Below, piece after piece: positions 57,697 through 64,000 of a stretch of DNA of 64,000 bases. The notes below the pieces were generated by a model. That model saw nothing but the letters and a program-made list of their open reading frames with translations, did not search any database and was not told the origin of the DNA. Made by a program: the position numbers and the translations under genes. Source of the DNA: Kytococcus sedentarius DSM 20547 (GTDB lineage: Bacteria; Actinomycetota; Actinomycetes; Actinomycetales; Dermatophilaceae); assembly GCF_000023925.1 (NCBI RefSeq), contig NC_013169.1:1054001-1118000 (forward strand). The letters run 5' to 3'. The first letter of the stretch is position 1. Every line of letters begins with the position of its first letter.

Positions 57697-57702
57697 CACA
57701 GT
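57697..57702 (+). promoter_or_regulatory. -10 box, probable leaderless promoter of the PIG-L gene cluster
   Basis: CACAGT, six bases before the GTG at 57709. Confidence 0.45.
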
Positions 57703-57708
57703 GACCCG

Positions 57709-58455
57709 GTGCTCTCACCCCATCCGGACCTGCAGCGCCCGCCCGGGCGGTTGAGCCCGCTCTCCCTGCCGGTCGTCGCCCCGGTGGCCGGGGCCCCGGT
57801 TCCCGCGGTGGACGGGGTGGTCCTGGTGCTGGGGGCCCACCCCGACGACGAGACCGTGGGTGCAGGCCGCCTCGTCGCCCACCTGGCCGCCCGGGGCAGG
57901 GTGGCCGCCCACGTGGCGACGGCGGGGGAGGGGTGCTTCGCCGGCCGGGAGACGCCGGGCGTGCCGGACGTGGGGGAGCTGCGCCGCAGTGAGTGGCGCG
58001 CGGCGGTGACCGCCCTGGGGGCCGAGACCGGCAGGTGCGCCGGTCTGGCCGACGGCAGCCTGGCTCGACACCCCGGCCGGGTGCGCGCCTGGGTGGCCGA
58101 GGTGGTCGATGCCGTGGGCCCGGCCGTGCTCGTCGCGCCCTGGCAGCTCGACCCGCACCCTGACCACGCGGCAACCGGCAGCGCGGCGGCACGGGTGGCC
58201 CGTGAGCGGGGACTGACGCTCTGGGAGTACCCGGTCTGGGCCCCGGCCTGGTGCACCCCCGAGCAGGTGGGGGCCAGCGGGTGGCGCCTGGAGGCCCGGT
58301 GGACCGATCCGTCGGCGACGGCAGCGCGGGCCGCCGCGCTGCGGTGCTACCCCTCCCAGTTGCACGAGCTCGTTGCGGGGTGGGGCGCGGTCGTCCCCAC
58401 GGACGCCCTGGCCCACCACGCCCAGCAGCTCGTCTGTGTGCGGGAGGCGGCATGA
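57709..58455 (+). CDS. PIG-L/LmbE family deacetylase
   Basis: 248 residues. The zinc and catalytic site is LVLGAHPDDETVGAG (HPDD) with the third ligand in DPHPDHAATG. PIG-L enzymes remove acetyl groups from N-acetylglucosaminyl compounds (for example in mycothiol synthesis), but this gene lies in a cluster with a methyltransferase, an acyl-CoA-dehydrogenase-like gene and a glycosyltransferase, so it probably acts on another sugar conjugate. It overlaps the methyltransferase gene by four bases. Confidence 0.88.
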   Translation: MLSPHPDLQRPPGRLSPLSLPVVAPVAGAPVPAVDGVVLVLGAHPDDETVGAGRLVAHLAARGRVAAHVATAGEGCFAGRETPGVPDVGELRRSEWRAAVTALGAETGRCAGLADGSLARHPGRVRAWVAEVVDAVGPAVLVAPWQLDPHPDHAATGSAAARVARERGLTLWEYPVWAPAWCTPEQVGASGWRLEARWTDPSATAARAAALRCYPSQLHELVAGWGAVVPTDALAHHAQQLVCVREAA

Positions 58456-59159
58456 CGGTCCCGCAGCCCGGCCAGCCGGCGGGGACGGGGCCCGACGTGG
58501 ATGCCTGGTATGCCGAGCAGGACGATCCCTTCGGGGTGGGCACCCGCTGGTACGAACGCCGCAAGCGCGCCGTCGTGGCGGCCGCCCTGCAGCGGGAGCG
58601 CTACCGGTTGTGCTGGGACGCTGCTTGTGGCACCGGACACCTGGCGCAGGACCTGGTGCTGCGGTGCGAGCGGCTGGTCGCCAGCGACGCGGCCGCGCGC
58701 GCGGCGGAGCTGACCCGAGGCCGCCTGTCCGGGGCGCGGGAGCCCCACGAGCGACCGCCCCAGGACAGGCCGGGAGCCCAGTGCGGGCACGACGCGCGCG
58801 GTGCCCGGGGTGGGCACGACGCGCCGGGCGTGCAGGTCCTCCGGCACCGGCTGCCGGCCGCGCCCCCGGGGCTCAGCGGCTGCGACCTCGTGCTGCTCTC
58901 GGAGGTGCTCTACTACCTCGACGACGCGGCCCGGGCAGCGCTCCCGGACCTGCTGGAGCAGGTGACCTGCGGTGCCGAGGCCCCCGAGGTGCTCGCCGTG
59001 ACCTGGCGGCACCACCCGCACGACGGCCACCTCTCCGGCGCAGCCGCCCACGCGGAGCTCGGCGCCGGTCTCCGAGCGCGCGGGTGGGAGCAGGCCGTGG
59101 AGCACCAGGAGCCCGACTTCGTGCTCCACAGCTGGACCACGACACCGGGAGGACAGTAA
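58452..59159 (+). CDS. SAM-dependent methyltransferase (NodS-like)
   Basis: 235 residues. DAWYAEQDDPFGVGTRWYERRK precedes the SAM-binding CWDAACGTGHLAQDL; LVLLSEVLYYLDD is the post-II motif. This NodS-like start is typical of N-methyltransferases of sugar amines. A Gly/His/Arg-rich insert (about 95-120) is odd and may be a disordered loop. ATG 58452 overlaps the deacetylase stop (ATGA). The substrate is unknown. Confidence 0.85.
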   Translation: MTVPQPGQPAGTGPDVDAWYAEQDDPFGVGTRWYERRKRAVVAAALQRERYRLCWDAACGTGHLAQDLVLRCERLVASDAAARAAELTRGRLSGAREPHERPPQDRPGAQCGHDARGARGGHDAPGVQVLRHRLPAAPPGLSGCDLVLLSEVLYYLDDAARAALPDLLEQVTCGAEAPEVLAVTWRHHPHDGHLSGAAAHAELGAGLRARGWEQAVEHQEPDFVLHSWTTTPGGQ

Positions 59160-60187
59160 TGACCCTCGACTCGACCCTCACCCCCTGGCCGGAGCCGGTG
59201 CAGGTGGGCGACCACCCACGGCGCTCCACCGACCCCGACAGCCTGCGCGCCGCCGTGCGGCCCCTGGTGGACGCGGTGGACTGGGCGCACCTGACCTGGC
59301 CGGAGCTCCTGGACGCCCTGGCCCGGCGCGGGGCCACCGACGTGCCCTGGTCCCGTCTGGCTGAGGGCCATGTCGATGCGGCGCGCACCCTCGCGCAGGC
59401 CGGTCACCGTGCCGCGCCCGACAGCGTGTACGGGGTCTGGGCCTCGCGCTCGCAGGGCACGGGCCCCACCCTCGAGCCGGTGGCAGAGGGCTGGCGGCTG
59501 CGGGGGACCCTGCGTTTCGCCTCCGGGGTGGGTGTGCTGGACCGCGCCCTGGTCACGGGCGTCGACCCCCGGGGGAGGCACCGGCTGCTGGACCTGGACG
59601 TGCGCGCCTGGGAGGGGGACCCCGCATCGTGGCCGGCGACGGGCATGGCCCCCAGCCGGTCCTGAACCGTCCGGGTGGACCACGTGGCCCCTGCCTCGGC
59701 CGAGGTCGGGCCCCCGGGCTGGTACCTGGATCGCCCCGCCTTCCTGCCCGGGGGCGTGGGCGTTGCCGCAGTCTGGTGGGGCGCTGCCGTGCGCGTGGCG
59801 CGAGCCGTCGAGGGTGCGGGGCGCGGGGCGCCGGCGGCCCCGGAGCGGGCGGTGCGATGGGGCCACGTCCGCACCGAGCTGACCGCCGCCGGGGCGGCGC
59901 TGCGGGTGGCCGGAGGTCGGCTGGAGGAGATCCTGCCGGTTCAGGGGAGGGACGACTGGGACGCCCTCGGTGAGACGGCGCGGGACGAGTTGGCCGGCCT
60001 CTCGGCAGAGACCCGGGCGGTCGTCGCCACGGCTGCGGGACGGACGCTGGAGCACCTCCGGGTGCTGGCCGGGGCCGCGGGGCTGGCCCTGGACGCGCCG
60101 GTCTCCCACGCGGTGGAGGACCTCACGGTCTACCTCGCCCAGCACCCGGTGGACCGGGCGGCCGGGGGGCTCGGGGTGGTCGGGTGA
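59159..60187 (+). pseudogene. acyl-CoA-dehydrogenase-like protein, interrupted by an in-frame TGA
   Basis: ATG 59159 overlaps the methyltransferase stop (TAATG). The frame encodes 168 residues to a TGA at 59663-59665, then continues in the same frame to 60187 (TVRVDHVAPASAEVG ... VDRAAGGLGVVG). The two halves read as one protein of about 342 residues: an N-terminal part with SRSQGTG and FASGVGVLDRAL, and a C-terminal helical part. The last base overlaps the glycosyltransferase start. Either a nonsense mutation or a sequence error; a restart at GTG 59675 would give the C-terminal half alone. Confidence 0.7.
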
Positions 60188-61365
60188 CACAGGTGGTGGT
60201 CGGCGTCCCCGCGCACGACGAGGCGGACCTCATCGGGCCCTGCCTGGAGTCGGTGCTGGCAGCGGCCGGTCGCGCGGTCGCGTCCCCGGGTCCGGTGCGC
60301 CGGGTGCACGTGGTGGTGGCCGCCCACCGGTGCCGAGACGCGACGGCCGAACGGGCGGGGGGGCTGCTTCAGCGCGCGCAGGGCGACGAGCGGGTCACCG
60401 GCGAGGTGCTCGTGGACCTGACCAGCACCACGGTGGGGCAGGTCCGTGACCGCGCGCTGCGTCGCGGCGTGGCGCACCTGGTGCCGGGCGACGGTGCGGA
60501 CGGTGTGGCCGGCGAGGAGGGGGAGACGCCGCCGTGGCTCTTCTCCACCGACGCGGACTCCCGCGTCCCGGCTGACTGGGTGGAGGGGCTGCTGGAGGTT
60601 GCCTCCCGCGAGGGCGCGCCGGTGGTCACGGGGCTGGTGGACCTGGAGGCCTGGGACGCGCCCGCCGTGGGGAAGGCCGAATACGACCGCCGGGTCGCCG
60701 AGGGCTTCCACCCCACCGGGCACTGGCACGCCTACGGCGCGAACCTCGCCGTGCGCTGGGACGCCTACCGCCGGGCGGGGGGCTTTCCCCGGCGGGCCGT
60801 CGGGGAGGACGTCGCGCTGGTTCAGGCCCTGCGCGCAGCGGGCGTGCCCGTGGCCTCGACCACGGCGGTGCGCGTGACCACCTCGTCGCGCGCTCCCGGC
60901 CGGGCGGCCGGGGGCCTGGGTTCCCTGCTCGCCGAGCTGGCGGGTGCCGACGACCCCCCGTCGCCGGGCCGCACCCCGCGCGAGAGACTGGGACTGACCA
61001 CGGAGGAGCTCGCAGCGCGGGCCGGGAGGAGCACCATGAACACCCCTGACGAGGACCTGCAGGCCGCTGGCAACCACACCGGCGCCTCCCGGGCGACCCT
61101 GTTCGTGGCCGGCCGGGTGCAGGGGGTGGGCTTCCGCTGGTGGACCCGCAGCCGCGCCCTCGAGCTCGGCCTCGTGGGCCACGCCCGCAACATGCGCGAT
61201 GGACGGGTGGAGGTGGTCGCCCAGGGTGACCACGCCGCCATCGGGCAGCTGGAGGGCCTGCTGCGGGAGGACCCGAGCACCGCCGGGCGCCCGGGGCGCG
61301 TCGACGCCGTGGTACGGCAGGAGGGGGACGCGCGCCCCGGCATCGAGGGATTCGTCGAGCGCTGA
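60184..61365 (+). CDS. glycosyltransferase family 2 fused in frame to acylphosphatase
   Basis: 393 residues. Residues 1-270 are a GT-A type glycosyltransferase: VVVGVPAHDEADLIGPCLES, the DxD-like FSTDADSRVP, and AVGEDVALVQALRAAG. Residues about 293-393 form a complete acylphosphatase: FVAGRVQGVGFRWWTRSRA with catalytic Arg (GRVQGVGFR) and Asn (ARNMRDGRV). Between them, GGGAGGAG at 61024-61031 and ATG 61036 look like a separate start, so acylphosphatase may also be made alone. No stop separates the domains. It follows the acyl-CoA-dehydrogenase-like gene by an overlap. Confidence 0.8.
   Translation: MTQVVVGVPAHDEADLIGPCLESVLAAAGRAVASPGPVRRVHVVVAAHRCRDATAERAGGLLQRAQGDERVTGEVLVDLTSTTVGQVRDRALRRGVAHLVPGDGADGVAGEEGETPPWLFSTDADSRVPADWVEGLLEVASREGAPVVTGLVDLEAWDAPAVGKAEYDRRVAEGFHPTGHWHAYGANLAVRWDAYRRAGGFPRRAVGEDVALVQALRAAGVPVASTTAVRVTTSSRAPGRAAGGLGSLLAELAGADDPPSPGRTPRERLGLTTEELAARAGRSTMNTPDEDLQAAGNHTGASRATLFVAGRVQGVGFRWWTRSRALELGLVGHARNMRDGRVEVVAQGDHAAIGQLEGLLREDPSTAGRPGRVDAVVRQEGDARPGIEGFVER
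61036..61365 (+). CDS. acylphosphatase (possible internal start within the glycosyltransferase fusion)
   Basis: 109 residues if translated from ATG 61036, with GGAGG at 61025-61029 six bases upstream. Acylphosphatase genes commonly precede smc in bacteria, and smc lies downstream here, which favours a separate ancestral gene. Whether it is made alone, as a fusion, or both is not decided by the sequence. Confidence 0.6.
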   Translation: MNTPDEDLQAAGNHTGASRATLFVAGRVQGVGFRWWTRSRALELGLVGHARNMRDGRVEVVAQGDHAAIGQLEGLLREDPSTAGRPGRVDAVVRQEGDARPGIEGFVER

Positions 61366-61434
61366 GAGTCTCCGCAGGTGTGAGGCGGCCCCTCGCAGCG
61401 TCGCGTCGTGCCCCGCGGCCACCGTGGGAGCACC

Positions 61435-62863
61435 ATGCGCCCCATGGAACCCATCACTCCCGCCTACGGCGCAGGGCCACTGCTGCTCATCGCAGCCGGG
61501 GCCATCGCCGTCCTGCTCGTCCTCATCATCCACTTCCGACTCCACGCCTTCGTGGCGCTGGTGCTGGTCAGCGCCCTCACGGCGCTGGTGGCCGGCATCC
61601 CGGTGGGCCAGGTGCCCGCTGCCCTGAGCTCGGGCTTCTCCAGCACGCTCGGCAGTGTGGCGCTGCTGGTCGGCTTCGGCGTCATGCTCGGCCGCATCCT
61701 GGAGGTCTCCGGTGGCGCCCAGGTGCTCGCGGACTCGCTGATCTCCCGCTTCGGGGAGGAGCGCGCCCCCTTCGCCCTCGGTGTCGCCGCGCTGCTCTTC
61801 GGCTTCCCGATCTTCTTCGATGCGGGGCTGGTCGTCTTCCTGCCCATCATCCTGGCCGTGGCGCGTCGCTTCGGCGGCTCTGTGCTCTACTACGCCATCC
61901 CGACCGCCGGTGCCTTCGCGGCCATGCACGCCCTGGTGCCCCCGCACCCCGGCCCGGTGGCCGCGGCCACCGAGTTCTCCGCCGACATCGGCCTGACCCT
62001 GCTCCTGGGCGCCGTGGCCGCGGTCATCTCCTGGTACCTGGGTGTCTACCTCGTCAGCAGGTTCCTCGGTCGCCGGTTCGACGTGCCGCTGCCCTCCCTG
62101 CTGCTCGGTGAGGAGCGCGGGCGTGACGGCCTCACCGAGGCCGAGCGCGAGTCCGGCTCCACCGGCCGCACCCCCCGGGTTCGGCCTGGTGCTGGGGCTG
62201 CTGCTCCTGCCGATGGTGCTGATCGCCGGCAAGACGGTGAGCAACACCCTGGTCTCGGGCGGCACGCTGGAGGAGGAGAGCCCGCTCGTCGGGGTGCTGA
62301 CCTTCCTGGGTGACACCCCCATCGCGCTGCTCATCACGCTGCTGGCCGCCATCCTGCTGATCCGGGTCGGTGGCGGCAAGGACGGGCTGCAGAAGCTGCT
62401 GGACGACTCGCTGGCCCCCATCTGCTCGATCATCCTGATCACCGGCGCCGGTGGCATGTTCGGTGGCGTGCTGCGGGCGAGCGGCATCGGCGAGGCCCTC
62501 ACCACCTCGCTGGGCGGCCTCGGCCTCTCGCTGATCCTGCAGGCCTTCCTCATCTCCACCCTGCTGCGGGTGGCGCAGGGTTCGGCGACGGTCGCCCTGA
62601 CCACCACCGCCGGGCTGCTCGCGGCGGCCGTGGGCTCGGCCGACCTGTCGTCGGTGCAGCTCGTGGCCCTGGTCATCGCCATCGCGGCCGGTGCGACCGT
62701 GCTGTCCCACGTGAACGACTCCGGCTTCTGGCTGGTGGGTCGCTTCTTCGAGATGGACACCAAGACCACGCTGCGCACCTGGACGGTCATGGAGACCACG
62801 CTGGGCCTGGCGGCCTTCGGTGTGGCCCTGGTCCTGTGGTCGATCGGTGGCGTGCTGGCCTGA
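61435..62863 (+). pseudogene. GntP-type gluconate/carboxylate permease, frame broken at a C run
   Basis: ATG 61435 (GGGAG upstream) encodes the N-terminal helices (PLLLIAAGAIAVLLVLIIHF, HFRLHAFVALVLVS, GFGVMLGRILEVSGGAQ, FGFPIFFDAGLVVFLPI, PHPGP) that are typical of GntP. The frame then shifts by one base at the C6 run 62171-62176. The second frame continues as GFGLVLGLLLLPMVLIAGK to a stop at 62863, with GVLRASGIGEAL and SHVNDSGFWLV, also GntP hallmarks. Removing one C joins them into a permease of about 475 residues. Broken gene or indel error. Confidence 0.8.
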
Positions 62864-62900
62864 CGCCCCCTGACCCGGCCGCGCCACCCGGCGCACGACT

Positions 62901-62948
62901 GACAGCGGCACCCGTCCCCTCCGCGGGGGGGGGACGGGTGCCGCTGTC
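62901..62948 (+). terminator. terminator after the GntP gene
   Basis: GACAGCGGCACCCGTCCCC (62901-62919) pairs with its complement at 62930-62948, a 19-bp perfect stem with a GC-rich loop. No U-run follows. Confidence 0.8.
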
Positions 62949-62975
62949 CGCGCCCGGGCGACGCCGGCGCTTTCG

Positions 62976-62981
62976 TAGGAT
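62976..62981 (+). promoter_or_regulatory. -10 box of smc
   Basis: TAGGAT, 44 bases before the GTG at 63026. AGGA at 63011-63014 lies closer as a weak ribosome-binding site. Confidence 0.35.
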
Positions 62982-63025
62982 GACCGGCGACCCGCAGGTC
63001 CCCGGCCGACAGGAAACCCTCCACC

Positions 63026-64000
63026 GTGTACGTGACGTCCCTGACCCTCAAGGGGTTCAAGTCGTTCGCCTCGTCCACGAAGCTGGAGCTCGAGCCGGGC
63101 ATCACCTGCATCGTGGGGCCGAACGGCTCGGGCAAGTCGAACGTCGTGGACGCGCTGGCCTGGGTGATGGGGGAGCAGGGCGCCAAGTCGCTGCGCGGCG
63201 GCAAGATGGAGGACGTCATCTTCGCCGGCACCTCCGGGCGGGCCCCGCTGGGCCGCGCCGAGGTGGCCATGACCATCGACAACACCGACGGTGCCCTACC
63301 GATCGACTACTCCGAGGTCACCATCAGCCGGACCATGTTCCGCAGCGGCGGCTCGGAGTACGCCATCAACGGCACCCCCTGCCGCCTGCTGGACGTGCAG
63401 GAGCTGCTCAGCGACTCCGGCATCGGGCGCGAGATGCACGTCATCGTCGGGCAGGGCCAGCTCGATGCGGTGCTGCGCGCCACCCCCGAGGAGCGCCGCG
63501 GCTTCATCGAGGAGGCCGCGGGCGTCCTGAAGCACCGGCGCCGCAAGGAGAAGGCGCTGCGCAAGCTCGACGCGATGGAGGGCGACCTCGCCCGGGTGCG
63601 CGATCTGACTGCGGAGATCCGCCGGCAGCTCGGTCCGCTGGGGCGGCAGGCGGCCACCGCGCGGCGGGCGGCGGTCATCCACATCATGGTCCGCGACGCC
63701 CGGGCCCGGCTGCTGGCCGACGACCTGGTGCAGCAGCAGGCGGCGCTGGACTCCGACCTCGCCGACGAGCAGGCTGCCCTGGCCCGCCGGCAGCAGGCCG
63801 AGCAGGCGCTGGCCGCCGCCTCCGGGGGCGTGGAGGAGCTGGAGCAGTCGGTCGCCACCGCCGACGGGCGCCACGAGGCCTTCCGGAACGCGTGGTTCGA
63901 GCTGGGCACCCTCATCGAGCGCACCCGCGCCGCCGGACGGCTGGCCGCCGAGCGCGCGACCCTGGCCGACCGCGACGCCACCGAGTCCGAACAGCGCAGC
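63026..64000 (+). CDS. smc: chromosome segregation protein SMC, N-terminal part (runs off the window)
   Basis: 325 codons to the window edge, no stop. [20 protein letters not shown] and Walker [15 protein letters not shown] (near residue 32) with [14 protein letters not shown] are standard for [20 protein letters not shown] is followed by [20 protein letters not shown], and the coiled-coil arm begins near residue 170. The GTG at 63026 is the conserved start. Forms the condensin ring with ScpA and ScpB. Confidence 0.95.
   Translation, partial: MYVTSLTLKGFKSFASSTKLELEPGITCIVGPNGSGKSNVVDALAWVMGEQGAKSLRGGKMEDVIFAGTSGRAPLGRAEVAMTIDNTDGALPIDYSEVTISRTMFRSGGSEYAINGTPCRLLDVQELLSDSGIGREMHVIVGQGQLDAVLRATPEERRGFIEEAAGVLKHRRRKEKALRKLDAMEGDLARVRDLTAEIRRQLGPLGRQAATARRAAVIHIMVRDARARLLADDLVQQQAALDSDLADEQAALARRQQAEQALAAASGGVEELEQSVATADGRHEAFRNAWFELGTLIERTRAAGRLAAERATLADRDATESEQRS

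Noticed and set aside
60130-63285. Minus-strand open frame of over 1000 codons over the glycosyltransferase, permease and smc
   Set aside because: It lies opposite clearly identified genes and has a low-complexity His/Gln/Arg-rich translation.

Overview
The window is 64 kb of very GC-rich chromosome from an actinobacterium. Gene content (Tad pilus locus, DUF3039, DUF3515, DUF2017 next to clpS, Lrp next to hppD, smpB-ssrA, a Cys-type L28) and codon use fit a Micrococcales-type bacterium; I cannot name the genus from sequence alone. No rRNA, CRISPR array, integrase or insertion sequence is visible. No gene-free stretch exceeds 300 bases. Genes are packed, often with 1-4 base stop/start overlaps, and many single genes look leaderless: a -10 box lies 6-9 bases before the start codon and there is no ribosome-binding site.

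Layout. 1-2 kb: end of a membrane gene, a frame-broken two-helix membrane gene, a secreted protein, and a 3-hydroxybutyrate dehydrogenase on the minus strand. 2.3-7.2 kb: a compact Tad pilus operon (ATPase, two TadB/TadC membrane proteins, a Flp-like pilin, two TadE-like pseudopilins, a TadG-like protein). 7.3-10 kb: two tandem Tat-exported beta-lactamase-fold serine hydrolases. 10-15.4 kb: prfB, a small crystallin/I36-type secreted protein, an ABC transporter, smpB. 15.6-16 kb: tmRNA. 16-24.5 kb: a thioredoxin, an ACT-domain malic enzyme, a DEAD-box RNA helicase with a 13-residue tandem repeat, then a DUF3039 protein, an SF2 helicase and a family A DNA polymerase packed as one unit.

24.5-36 kb: tyrosine/homogentisate degradation (Lrp regulator, hppD; fumarylacetoacetase, an unknown 308-residue protein, hmgA). 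It is interrupted by a copper operon (copZ, a small membrane protein, copA, csoR) and by three secreted proteins. These three, and a fourth at 38.3-40.1 kb, end in the same pattern: GPI(I/V)DTG, a hydrophobic helix and an Arg-rich tail. That is the layout of a cell-surface sorting signal, but the motif is not LPXTG. Relics of further copies lie among them.

36-50 kb: an OafA-type acyltransferase with SGNH domain, the fourth GPIIDTG protein, NAD salvage (pncA, pncB), clpS-DUF2017, gltX, tRNA-Gln, tRNA-Glu, an HU protein, gpsA, ddl, a DUF3515 lipoprotein, thiL and rpmB. 50-57.7 kb: DAK2 protein, recG, rsmD, coaD, a DUF177 protein, rnc, mutM and a small membrane protein. 57.7-61.4 kb: PIG-L deacetylase, methyltransferase, acyl-CoA-dehydrogenase-like gene (broken by an in-frame stop) and a glycosyltransferase fused in frame to acylphosphatase. 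61.4-64 kb: a frame-broken GntP-type permease and the start of smc, which runs off the window.

The least explained items are the GPI(I/V)DTG protein family, the four-gene PIG-L cluster, the unknown protein in the homogentisate operon, and the DUF3039/helicase/polymerase unit.
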